Assembly: GCF_000332275.1 (NCBI RefSeq)
Contig: NZ_CM001776.1
Span: 4,462,008-4,526,007 of the forward strand
Origin: Synechococcus sp. PCC 7336
GTDB lineage: Bacteria > Cyanobacteriota > Cyanobacteriia > Thermostichales > PCC-7336
Reading direction: 5' to 3'
Length of the DNA stretch: 64,000 nt
Below are positions 26,889 to 34,858 of the stretch, one piece after another. The translations under genes and the position numbers were made by a program. The notes beneath the pieces are model-generated. The model did no database searches. It was not told the DNA's origin and saw only the letters and a list, made by a program, of their open reading frames with translations. Numbering within the stretch: position 1 is the first letter of the stretch; every line of letters starts with the position of its first letter.

Positions 26889-27795
26889 TTTCGATCCAGC
26901 CGTAAATCATGCCAGAGGTCGAGTGTCCGACTGCGCACTGACCGTTCTTGTCCACCACAATGACACCGCCCAAGCCATTCACCTTCGAGACGAGATAGTC
27001 AATCCCCGCCCGGGCGGCTTCCTTCGCGTTCAACCCCTGGAAGTGAACTAGATCGGAAATGGTCTTGGACAGCACCGTCCGCAAAAACTGCTCGCCGTAT
27101 CCCGTAGCAGAGACTGCGCAGGTTTCATTATCGGCAAACACCCCCGCTCCCACGATTGGACTATCGCCCACCCGGCCCCATCGCTTATTGACAATGCCAC
27201 CCGTAGAGGTGGCAGCAGCAAGGTTGCCATTGATGTCGCGGGCCACAGCTCCGATGGTACCCAACTTTTTTTGGGGCATCGGCACCACATCCTCGTGATC
27301 CAGCAGCATCTTGCCCGCCACCTGTGCCTCCTTCCACTGTCGCACCCGACTCTCCACAATGAAATAATCATCGGGCATCAACTCCATGCCGCTGACTTGC
27401 GTGGCAAACTCCATTGCCCCCTTGCTCACCAGCATGACGTGTTCGCTTTTTTCCATCACCCGCCGGGCCAAGCAGGTCGGATTTTTGATGTTGTGGACGC
27501 CGGCAACCGCTCCTGCCGACAGATCGCGCCCATCCATGATGGCGGCGTCCATTTCCACTAAACCAAATTCGTTCAAGACCGAACCCCGACCTGCATTGTA
27601 GAGAGGGTCATCTTCCAGCAGTGCCGCACACAGTTCTACCGCATCGATCGCCGCCCCTCCCTTCTCCAAAACTCTTCGACCTCGCAGTAAGATGCTGCTC
27701 AGACTCTGAGTGAATGCTTCAACGCTGCCTTCCCGTTTGATGTGCTCTAGGGCACCAGCGCCGCCGTGCAGGATGAGGGAGAAGTTGGAGGTCAT
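26857..27795 (-). CDS. iaaA: Isoaspartyl peptidase/L-asparaginase (Ntn hydrolase)
   Basis: The enzyme cleaves isoaspartyl dipeptides and some L-asparagine after self-cleavage in front of a Thr nucleophile. The 312-residue product has LHGGAGALEHI at the N-terminus, YNAGRGSVLNEFGLVEMDAAIMDG, the cleavage site KLGTIGAVARDINGN and TSTGGIVNKRWGRVGDSP in the small subunit. In cyanobacteria such enzymes complete cyanophycin degradation by hydrolysing beta-Asp-Arg; no cyanophycin genes are in the window. It follows an ATP-grasp gene by 74 bp. Confidence 0.95.
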   Translation of the reverse strand: MTSNFSLILHGGAGALEHIKREGSVEAFTQSLSSILLRGRRVLEKGGAAIDAVELCAALLEDDPLYNAGRGSVLNEFGLVEMDAAIMDGRDLSAGAVAGVHNIKNPTCLARRVMEKSEHVMLVSKGAMEFATQVSGMELMPDDYFIVESRVRQWKEAQVAGKMLLDHEDVVPMPQKKLGTIGAVARDINGNLAAATSTGGIVNKRWGRVGDSPIVGAGVFADNETCAVSATGYGEQFLRTVLSKTISDLVHFQGLNAKEAARAGIDYLVSKVNGLGGVIVVDKNGQCAVGHSTSGMIYGWIENGGEMYCSLS

Positions 27796-27869
27796 AGGTC
27801 TGGGGAGTGATAGAACGCAGACTTAGCACGGCGATCGCGCGATGAGAACTGCTACAAGTACAAAGTAGG

Positions 27870-28970
27870 CTATTGCAATCGCGCTTTAACCTTCTCTCTC
27901 AACTCTAACTGCTTGTCAGGCGGTCCCACTAACAAAACCCCCAGCTTGCCAGCCAAAATGCTGCCCCAATTCACCAAAATGATGCCCGTATGCCCGGGCT
28001 CTTCAAATTCCAAACCGCTAAAGTCGAGATCGCGTAGGGAGCGATGGGGAGTATTAAAGGTTTCGTGCGCCCAATGCTTGAGGTTGAGCTTGAGGGCAAT
28101 ACCGGTGGGATAGGAGGCGCCATTGTAACGGGGGTTGCATTCGATCGCCAAATATCGCGGTTGTCCGTCGATTTCCTCAACCGATACGTCAAACGCAAAA
28201 ATCTCTTTCATGCCGCGATCGACTATCCAAGCCGCCATCGGCTCGACGAGATCCCAGGCATCGTAGACTGTGGGATAGCGGTTGCCCAAGTGATTGTAGC
28301 CAGCCAAAATTTGCTCCGTGATTGCTACGCGTTCGGGACCGTGGGGGGTGGCCCGATACTGTAGATTCAAAAATGTTTTGGCCTCGACTTCTTCCTGGAG
28401 CTGCAGGGGAACTTCTGCAGAGACATTGGTCAGAGCCTTCGCTAGGGCTTGCCGATCGCCACAGCGCACAATCCCCATGCCATCCACAGAAATCGCCGGT
28501 TTGAGGTAGCAGGGGTAGGGAATATGCGGGGTATCGAGATCGACCTCGGTCGGGCTGCTGAATCGCAGTGTTGTCGGAACTGACACCCCCAGCTCGTCCG
28601 CTAAAGCCATGAAATTATTTTTGGAGTTCATCCACTGGACGGTATCGAACCAGGGCTTATCGAGCTGACGGAACAGCTCAGTATCTGCGCTGTCGGGGTG
28701 GACGGCATCGCCAAAATAAAATACGGAAATTTCGCGTTCGGGATGACCGGCTAGGTGGTGGAAGGAAACATCCCAAATGGCGTTTTCCGTGTGGCTGAGA
28801 CCGATGCGGTTGTAGTGAGCGGCGATCGCCTCCCACTCGCTCTTGAGGTCGGGATGGAGCTGAATCACATCGTCCGGCTCTGTGCTTCCCAGCACTCTAC
28901 CGGAGAAAAGCTGATTGCCTACCACCTGCTCGTGGGTGCAGGTCATGATGTCGTGATTGAAGATTCTCAT
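27870..28970 (-). CDS. ATP-grasp ligase of unknown substrate
   Basis: The product of about 366 residues has the ATP-grasp layout: a pre-ATP domain, YPCYLKPAISVDGMGIVRCGD (nucleotide-binding Lys), LQLQEEVEAKTFLNLQYRAT and the metal-binding AIECNPRYNGASYPTGIA. The family couples ATP to forming a carboxylate-amine or -thiol bond through an acyl phosphate. I take the start at the ATG ending at 28970 (MRIFNHDIMTCTHE); an upstream Met at 29015 lacks a clear reason. Directly downstream is an isoaspartyl peptidase, which hints at dipeptide or beta-aspartyl chemistry, but that is inference. Confidence 0.8.
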   Translation of the reverse strand: MRIFNHDIMTCTHEQVVGNQLFSGRVLGSTEPDDVIQLHPDLKSEWEAIAAHYNRIGLSHTENAIWDVSFHHLAGHPEREISVFYFGDAVHPDSADTELFRQLDKPWFDTVQWMNSKNNFMALADELGVSVPTTLRFSSPTEVDLDTPHIPYPCYLKPAISVDGMGIVRCGDRQALAKALTNVSAEVPLQLQEEVEAKTFLNLQYRATPHGPERVAITEQILAGYNHLGNRYPTVYDAWDLVEPMAAWIVDRGMKEIFAFDVSVEEIDGQPRYLAIECNPRYNGASYPTGIALKLNLKHWAHETFNTPHRSLRDLDFSGLEFEEPGHTGIILVNWGSILAGKLGVLLVGPPDKQLELREKVKARLQ

Positions 28971-29073
28971 TCGCCTCTCGATGCACTCTCTAACAAGACC
29001 AAAATTCCCTAGCAATACATTGATACTATCGGCTATTTTGTTTGGGCAGGGCGATATTTCAGAGGACGATTGC

Positions 29074-29742
29074 TTAACTCAGCAAGAGCGATTGCACCCA
29101 GCGGGGCGGCGGCGGTAGGGGGCGCTCCAGCTTTTCCATCACCAAGGCAGAGACTAAGTGCAACGTAAAGACATAAATGATGGAATTGATCGCCAACAAA
29201 CCGACAATGGCTAGCCGAATCGTCAATAGTGTCGCAGCTGCGTGAATGCCCAGCCAACTGAGGGACCAATCCAAAATCCAGTTGACAAACCCCGTTAACT
29301 GCAGGGTAAACAATGCCCAGAGATTTTCTCCCACCAATAGCGATGACAGCGCCAACTGAAAGATCAGACCCAAACTACTCAGCAGTGTTCCTGCTGCGAT
29401 CGAACGAGCCCACGATCGCCCCTGCTGCCACATACAGCCCATCCACAAACCCAAAATTCCGTAAGGCACGAGATACAGAATGCTGCGGGTGGGACCGAGC
29501 AGAACGGTCAGCAGCAGTGTGGAAACCACCATACACATTTGCCCCGCCCGCCGGTTCCAGCGCAAAACGGCGATCGCCACCGGCAGTGGGAAAAACAGAC
29601 GTACGAGCGGTAGTGCCGGGTTGATGTAAACCGACACCAACCACAACAGCGCTGACGTGCTGGCGAGAAAAGCTGTTTCCACCAAGCGCAGAGCCTGCTG
29701 CTTGGGGGAAGGAGAAGAGGGCGGTAAAGAAGGATTGGGCAC
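29074..29742 (-). CDS. DUF2232-type integral membrane protein
   Basis: The 222-residue product has about six hydrophobic segments, e.g. ETAFLASTSALLWLVSVYI, LVPYGILGLWMGCMWQQG and AAATLLTIRLAIVGLLAINS. The region LPLVRLFFPLPVAIAVLRWNRR followed by LLLTVLLGPTRSILYLVPYG is characteristic of the DUF2232 (YybS-like) family found in cyanobacteria. Function is unknown; the fold resembles ECF-transporter substrate-binding components, but no clear partner is near. Confidence 0.82.
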   Translation of the reverse strand: MPNPSLPPSSPSPKQQALRLVETAFLASTSALLWLVSVYINPALPLVRLFFPLPVAIAVLRWNRRAGQMCMVVSTLLLTVLLGPTRSILYLVPYGILGLWMGCMWQQGRSWARSIAAGTLLSSLGLIFQLALSSLLVGENLWALFTLQLTGFVNWILDWSLSWLGIHAAATLLTIRLAIVGLLAINSIIYVFTLHLVSALVMEKLERPLPPPPRWVQSLLLS

Positions 29743-29757
29743 AGAATCGAGAGGGCA

Positions 29758-29787
29758 ATATTTTCAGGCTAGATATTTTCAGACTAG
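29758..29787. repeat. 15-bp tandem repeat
   Basis: Two adjacent near-identical 15-mers, atattttcaggctag and atattttcagactag, fill the short gap between the DUF2232 gene start and the arginase-fold gene stop. Confidence 0.7.
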
Positions 29788-29788
29788 A

Positions 29789-30646
29789 TTACGAAACGGG
29801 GACAGTCCCGCTCTCGGAGGCTGGAGAGACAGAGGTTGGGGCGCTCGACGCAAAGTGACAGGCGAGTAACCAACCGATCGTGCGTGCCGTCACTCGGACA
29901 GAGAGGGAAAGGCCGGATTCCCCCCTCAAGCCTCCAATCGCCGCCCCCACCACCGTACGATTGGCGAAGAGTTCCCGACACAAATCTGCCAACTGCTGCC
30001 ATTGCAGCCCTCCGGGCTCGGGATGGGGCACCGCAGCCACCAGGCTGGGATCGAAGACACTGCAATCGATCGCCAAAAATACCGGTCGCTCGGAGGGGAG
30101 AGCGGCGATCGCCGCCTCTAACGTCCAGTCCGAGGCTAAAAACACGGGAGTCTGTCGAGTTTGCAACCACTGCCAGGCCGAAGCACTACAACTGCGCAGT
30201 CCCACATGTACGATGGCAGGGTCGTAGGATTCCACTGACTCTAACCAGGATTCAGCCATGTCGTCAGCCAGTGGCTCGGGGGGCAGCAGGCCCGCGCGAG
30301 CACTACAGTGTAGCAGTGTTAAGGGACCGTACCGCTTCCATAAGGCCCGCACGGCTCCTCGGGTGGCGGCTAGAGAGGATGGCACTAATAACGGCCAGCG
30401 GGCGGTATCGAAGCATGTCCGAAAAGCCGCTTCGCTCATGCCAAATGGAGCTTCGTCACGGATGGCCGACAGTCGAGCAACAGGATAGGCATCCACATCG
30501 AGGTCCAACTGCGGCTCGAAACCGCAAAGGCGATCGCCTGCTGCCACAATAGCGGCAGGCAGATCGGCACGAGCATCGCAGATAACAGGTACGATCGCTG
30601 CCTTAGCAAATTCTAGTCGAGCGGGGCGGGAAGACCACTGGGCCAT
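29789..30646 (-). CDS. Ureohydrolase-fold protein lacking metal ligands
   Basis: The 285-residue product follows the arginase/agmatinase layout, including VFLAIDCSVFDPSLVAAVPH and PEPGGLQWQQLADLCREL, which match the SIDxDxxDP and PEPGGL regions. The metal sites are degraded: GGDH is replaced by PSSL (89-92), DAHxD by SARAG (115-119), and the second Asp of SIDxD by Ser196; Asp194 and Asp199 remain. It is therefore most likely not an arginase or agmatinase. A regulatory or structural pseudoenzyme role, or a new metal-free activity, is possible. The frame is full length with no stop, so it appears maintained. Confidence 0.75.
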   Translation of the reverse strand: MAQWSSRPARLEFAKAAIVPVICDARADLPAAIVAAGDRLCGFEPQLDLDVDAYPVARLSAIRDEAPFGMSEAAFRTCFDTARWPLLVPSSLAATRGAVRALWKRYGPLTLLHCSARAGLLPPEPLADDMAESWLESVESYDPAIVHVGLRSCSASAWQWLQTRQTPVFLASDWTLEAAIAALPSERPVFLAIDCSVFDPSLVAAVPHPEPGGLQWQQLADLCRELFANRTVVGAAIGGLRGESGLSLSVRVTARTIGWLLACHFASSAPTSVSPASESGTVPVS

Positions 30647-30856
30647 AAGTCATCCAAAGAAATAGGGGGAATTCATTCAAGTCGCCCAACAATTGGCGCA
30701 TGGGTTGGGGGGGAAACATACATTTTAGATGTTACCGATGGCGAGTCTAGTGATGCTTTTTGCATAATACTTAACGCCTCAGATCTCCACACCCCAGTCA
30801 GTCCGCTGTAGAGTTGGAATACTAGCGGTATAGTAGCTGGCAATAGCCCAAATGCC

Positions 30857-30892
30857 AGCACTGATTGGTACTCCAGCACCGATTGGTTCAGT
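30857..30892. repeat. 18-bp imperfect tandem repeat in an upstream region
   Basis: Two imperfect 18-base units, each containing agcac(t/c)gattggt, lie about 50-80 bp upstream of the gene at 30938 and may be part of its control region. Confidence 0.45.
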
Positions 30893-30937
30893 TGAGGCAC
30901 TCGGGCATATTAGTTTGGCCTGCATAGGGAGCATTCA

Positions 30938-31384
30938 ATGGATGCAGCTGCATTCCTCAAGCAATATGGATTCGATCTGGGGGGGCAGTCGTCTGGTGAC
31001 TGGGTTAGGTCTTGGGAGCAACGCTTCCCGAAATCTTGGGTGTCTTCAGCACTGGTGGAAGCACTGTATCGGGGACGGTACAAAGCACGCTCGGTCGAAC
31101 AACTCTTAAACATGTGGAAGAGTCGTGGTTGCCCCTGCGTAGGCTTTAACTTAGATTTCGGTCGCGAGGTGTGGCCGGATGGGCTCGAACGCCTTCAAAT
31201 AGGCCTGGAGCAGGGAGCACTACATTCCAGCGCGGCAGCCATCCGCAGTTACGCATTTGAGTCCTTCGCCACCGTTAAAAAGACTGCGGTAGAGCAAAAT
31301 AACTGCATCACCGTCTATCCCCTGTGCAAGCAGTTGCGCCGCGAAGCATTGCCCGCGAAGTTACAGGATTTGCTGCACGTGTAG
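30938..31384 (+). CDS. Conserved cyanobacterial protein of unknown function
   Basis: The 148-residue product starts MDAAAFLKQYGFDLGGQSSG and contains VSSALVEALYRGRYKARSVEQLLNMW, a pattern I recognise from conserved cyanobacterial hypotheticals. It is soluble with no signal peptide. The C-terminal part is positively charged and helical. Its stop is 7 bp from the stop of the convergent HAD hydrolase gene. No function is assigned. Confidence 0.72.
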   Translation: MDAAAFLKQYGFDLGGQSSGDWVRSWEQRFPKSWVSSALVEALYRGRYKARSVEQLLNMWKSRGCPCVGFNLDFGREVWPDGLERLQIGLEQGALHSSAAAIRSYAFESFATVKKTAVEQNNCITVYPLCKQLRREALPAKLQDLLHV

Positions 31385-31391
31385 GCGATCG

Positions 31392-32093
31392 CTAGCCCGC
31401 CCGAACGGACAATTCGGCCAGAATGAAACTTGTAGCATTTGCCAAACTGGGCAGGATGGCCGCAGGTTTGTACCGCTCTAGCTGGCGGCGATTGCGAATA
31501 CCGCACAACAGGCCGAGGGTGGGAATGCGATGGGTAGACCCCGCCACCAGATCCGCCTCGGTATCTCCAATCATCCAACTGCAGGCAGCGGGCGGCAGTT
31601 CCGCTAGGGCTTTGGCCAATAGATTGGGCTTATCGCGGGTATCTCCCTGTTTGACATGATTGTCAGCCAAGCAATAGCGATGGGAGGAAGGGAAAAATTC
31701 AGTTAACCCAAACCGTTCGAGAGCGGGCTCTAGCTCGCAGGTGCGACGCATGGTCATGGTCGCCAATTCGATGCCGGCGTCTCTCAAGCAGGTCAAAGCA
31801 GCGATCGCATCCGCTTGCAAGACATCGTAAGGAAAGTAAGGCTGGCTGTGGACGTGCTCTCGACGCAGGCGAACAAACTCGATCGCTTGTTCTTCCCGAA
31901 AGCCCGAGGCGATCGCAATTTGATATTCTGGAATGCGATCGCGCTTGCAGGCCCAAAACTCCGCTCTAGCCAGGGGCGACAAGGGTTGCCCCGGCTCCGC
32001 CACCTGCTCCAGACAAAATTGATAGACCCGAAAATAGCGAGCCGACACATCCACCAGCGGACCGTCAAAGTCTGTAAATACCCGAATGCTCAT
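31392..32093 (-). CDS. HAD-superfamily hydrolase
   Basis: The product of about 233 residues begins MSIRVFTDFDGPLVDVSARYF with the nucleophile pair DxD (FTDFDGPL), has TMTMRRTCELEPALERFGL for motif II and ends with MIGDTEADLVAG for motif IV. This is the HAD phosphatase core with a helical cap, typical of small-molecule phosphatases such as phosphoglycolate phosphatase. The substrate is not assignable. The start is the ATG ending at 32093; the longer frame to 32138 has no support. Confidence 0.87.
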   Translation of the reverse strand: MSIRVFTDFDGPLVDVSARYFRVYQFCLEQVAEPGQPLSPLARAEFWACKRDRIPEYQIAIASGFREEQAIEFVRLRREHVHSQPYFPYDVLQADAIAALTCLRDAGIELATMTMRRTCELEPALERFGLTEFFPSSHRYCLADNHVKQGDTRDKPNLLAKALAELPPAACSWMIGDTEADLVAGSTHRIPTLGLLCGIRNRRQLERYKPAAILPSLANATSFILAELSVRAG

Positions 32094-32176
32094 GCAGTAT
32101 TCCCCAGCGTTACCCCTTGTATGCGGTGCATCTGGCAAACACCACCCCAGTGATATGTATTAATACTTATTCTATA

Positions 32177-32758
32177 TTAATACCCATTCTGCTGCTGGCG
32201 CTTTAATTCCTCCAACTCCAGATCGGTTTCCAGATCGCGAAATTTCGTTTCTAATTCATCCCAATCGCTAGACGGTTGCGACCAGCCACTCCAACTGAAG
32301 GTCTGGGCACTAGCTGAAGCGGTCTGGCGCTCAGCTTGTTCTCGCTGCATGGCGCGCAACTTTTGCTCGACCTCCTGCCGCCGCAATTGCGCCTGCTGCA
32401 GCAACTTTTCCATCTGTTGAATGCGCTCTTTCACACCGGTCATCTGCCCCCAGAACTGGTTGCCCTGGCTGAGCAGATCGGCCTCCCGCTGCCGCGCTCC
32501 CTGGGCCAAATCGGGACGATTGGCTGCCTCTGCTTGGGTGACTCGTTCGTGCCAGCGTTTGATTTCTCGGGCGGTGGCCAAAATACTATCTTGCAGCCGC
32601 TGCTGCTCTGCCCGACTTTGGGCGATCGCCCGAGTGGTATCGGCTTCCTGCTGGCGCAGTTGCTCTTCCAATGCCTGCAACTCTAGTTCTGGATGTGCCC
32701 GCAGAAATTCCTCTAGGCGCAGTTCGAGAAAGCGGATGAGATCGTCGATCGGGTTCAT
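32177..32758 (-). CDS. TIGR04376-family coiled-coil protein
   Basis: The 193-residue product starts MNPIDDLIRFLELRLEEFLR and is dominated by a long coiled coil (LEEQLRQQEADTTRAIAQSR, RRQEVEQKLRAMQREQAERQ), then a Trp/Ser-rich linker and an acidic C-terminal helix. The N-terminal block and length match the cyanobacterial TIGR04376 family, which has no known function. It is 13 bp downstream of the membrane-anchored protein gene, probably co-transcribed. Confidence 0.8.
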   Translation of the reverse strand: MNPIDDLIRFLELRLEEFLRAHPELELQALEEQLRQQEADTTRAIAQSRAEQQRLQDSILATAREIKRWHERVTQAEAANRPDLAQGARQREADLLSQGNQFWGQMTGVKERIQQMEKLLQQAQLRRQEVEQKLRAMQREQAERQTASASAQTFSWSGWSQPSSDWDELETKFRDLETDLELEELKRQQQNGY

Positions 32759-32771
32759 ATATCCCCACTGC

Positions 32772-33515
32772 TTATTGCAATCCCACCTGCAAGGTTAACG
32801 TGCGTCTGCCATTGGTCACTCTAACTTGGCGATCGCGAATGGATGCCACCCTCCAACCGTTTTCGATCGTTGCCCCTGCTGGAATCGTTTGCAGCAGGTC
32901 ATCGACGATCAGGAGGGCCACTGGCTGACCGTCGGAACCACCGTCCATAATGCCCATTAACTGGAAGTCGGGGACGGCGGCATCGATGGGGGCAGCAGCG
33001 GCAATGGCAGGGGGGCTGGGGACAGTGGCAGGGGAAGGGGCCACAGTAGCTGGAGGGGAGACTGCGGGAGCAGGTGGAGCCGGTCTGCTAGCGGGAGGAG
33101 CCGCCGCAAGGTCTTCAGACTCCAGTGAAGCTACGTTGGAAACCTCAGCCTCGCTGCTGGCAAGAGTCAAGGCAGAGTCGGTGACTCCAACAGCGTTCTC
33201 GAAGTCGAGGGCGGCGTCAGGGGTCGGGATGGGGGGGGATTGGGCAGCAAATTTCTGGGGGAGATGGACAAAACTCCACCACAGGGCAAGAGCGGCGATC
33301 GCTACCGTCCCCAAAGCCCCAATTGCCACCCACAGCATCGAAGCCATCAGCGGGGCTGGCGGTCGAGCGGGCTCGACCGATTGGGAATGGGAATGGACTT
33401 CTGACTGCTCCCCCTCTTTGAGGGTTGCTTCCACCTCGCCAAATAATTCGTCTAAGAGGCGATCGGCCTCGGCTTCAGCCTGAGCTAAGGAGGGAATAAA
33501 CGATTGGGAAGACAT
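32772..33515 (-). CDS. Membrane-anchored Pro/Ala-rich protein
   Basis: The 247-residue product has a cytoplasmic N-terminus (about 55 residues), one transmembrane segment (MASMLWVAIGALGTVAIAALALWW), a long Pro/Ala-rich linker, and a small C-terminal domain (FQLMGIMDGGSDGQPVALLI and VASIRDRQVRVTNGRRTLTL). The layout resembles GspC/PilP-like periplasmic inner-membrane proteins in which a flexible linker carries a beta domain, but I cannot confirm the family. It precedes the TIGR04376 gene by 13 bp. Confidence 0.72.
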   Translation of the reverse strand: MSSQSFIPSLAQAEAEADRLLDELFGEVEATLKEGEQSEVHSHSQSVEPARPPAPLMASMLWVAIGALGTVAIAALALWWSFVHLPQKFAAQSPPIPTPDAALDFENAVGVTDSALTLASSEAEVSNVASLESEDLAAAPPASRPAPPAPAVSPPATVAPSPATVPSPPAIAAAAPIDAAVPDFQLMGIMDGGSDGQPVALLIVDDLLQTIPAGATIENGWRVASIRDRQVRVTNGRRTLTLQVGLQ

Positions 33516-33527
33516 GATTGATATCCG

Positions 33528-34508
33528 CTAGAGCAGCTGTAGCTGCGGATATTCCGTCAACAGTTCGGTGGCGGTGAGGGTATCGCCTGCAGCTTGAGGG
33601 CTCCATAGCACCTCCATAGCCGCGAGACGTTCCGCCGGAATAGCCCCCAACTGCATTAGGCAACGCCGCAGCGATTCAGCAGAATCCACTACAGGTAGTG
33701 TACCCGAAGTGGACTGATACGCCACCAGTAGAGTCACCACAATATATTCCCCCAGCTCGGAGAATTCTTCGGCAAGCGTCTCTCCAGAACTATCTGCCTT
33801 AAAAGTCGGTTGAGAGTTGGCTGCTTGTCGGCGACCGTCAACGTTGCTCAGGGTTTCGAGGTCGACCTTGCTGCGCTCTTGCAGCGACAGTTGGTTGATG
33901 CGCTGCTCGGCACGATTCAGCTTCATGGTTTCGGCGATGGCGTTGCCGTAGACCCAATAGTCATCGTGACGTACCAACAGCAGCGACACCTCTTGCAAGA
34001 GTTGGCTCAACCCAGCGGGGTCGGAGGGATCGGAGGAGCGAGCCAATTGGTCAATTTCCGCTTGCAGGCTGCGGGCACTCGACAGCAAGCCCACTTGAAT
34101 TTCGCTGACGGTCATATCGGGATTGGCCTCGCGGTCAGCTTGGCGATTTTCGTTGGCCGATCGCAAAGCCCGAATCGCAAAACTCCCCACCCCCAAAATC
34201 AGCAAGAAGGTGAAGATACTGCTGCCACCTCCGACAAATAGCGGGAACATGAGGGGGAAGCCAATGCCGCCGCCATAGCCGCCGTAATAGCCGCCGCCAC
34301 CGTAGGAACGGGGTGTCCGTTGAGGCGCGCTGCGGGTGATGGGGGCGCGGAAGCTGCGGAAGCTGCCACCTCCTGCTCTACCGCCCGTTCTGGCCCAAAC
34401 AGCGCTGGCGGGGGCAACCAGCAGGGCAATGGCGAGGGCGATCGCCAGCAACGGACGCCACCCCTGCCGTGCGATGCGCTGAAACGGCTTCCACATGGAT
34501 TTCAACAT
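33528..34508 (-). CDS. DUF1517 membrane protein
   Basis: The product has a signal-like N-terminus (WRPLLAIALAIALLVAPASA), a Gly/Tyr-rich stretch (GGGGYYGGYGGGIGFP), one transmembrane segment (SSIFTFLLILGVGSFAIRAL) and a cytoplasmic or stromal C-terminal domain ending LLTEYPQLQLL. This is the pattern of the cyanobacterial/plastid DUF1517 family. Function is unknown. Possible starts are the ATGs ending at 34508 and 34496; the earlier one at 34544 is less likely. It lies 13 bp upstream of the Pro-rich protein gene. Confidence 0.82.
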   Translation of the reverse strand: MLKSMWKPFQRIARQGWRPLLAIALAIALLVAPASAVWARTGGRAGGGSFRSFRAPITRSAPQRTPRSYGGGGYYGGYGGGIGFPLMFPLFVGGGSSIFTFLLILGVGSFAIRALRSANENRQADREANPDMTVSEIQVGLLSSARSLQAEIDQLARSSDPSDPAGLSQLLQEVSLLLVRHDDYWVYGNAIAETMKLNRAEQRINQLSLQERSKVDLETLSNVDGRRQAANSQPTFKADSSGETLAEEFSELGEYIVVTLLVAYQSTSGTLPVVDSAESLRRCLMQLGAIPAERLAAMEVLWSPQAAGDTLTATELLTEYPQLQLL

Positions 34509-34590
34509 AAGTACTTTCTTGCACAAACTCTGTACAATCACCATTTTACGGCGATCGCTGAGGGACCGGGGCAGGCCAACCTCACTTTGA

Positions 34591-34774
34591 CCTGAGTTCG
34601 ATGACTCTGCATGGCCCTCACCCCCGGCCCCTCTCCCACAATTTGGGAGAGGGGAGAAGCAGCCTCAAACCCGCAATCTACCGTTCTGTTCCCCTTCCCC
34701 CAAAATTACGGCTGACGCCACGCTTCGCGAGGGAAGGGGTTAGGGGATGGGGGCCAGACACCTGTCGAACTGAC
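34591..34774 (+). repeat. Interspersed ~190-bp element, copy C
   Basis: This closely matches copy A (18052-18249) over its full length, including the C-rich block, gagaggggag, tacggctgacgccacgcttc and tgtcgaactgacg. The ends carry short inverted repeats: ctgagttcga at the left and the complement of agttcga (tcgaact) at the right. It fills most of the gap upstream of the DUF1517 gene and has no coding capacity. Confidence 0.9.
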
Positions 34775-34858
34775 GCTCATAAAACTCTGGGGAACGCTCA
34801 CGACATTTCAATGAATCCTATACGCATGCATTCTATGACTCCCATGACGCTCAGGACC

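Noticed and set aside
29836-30552. 238-codon plus-strand frame opposite the arginase-fold gene
   Set aside because: Low-complexity Arg/Pro/Ala composition and no domain; the minus-strand frame has clear family similarity.
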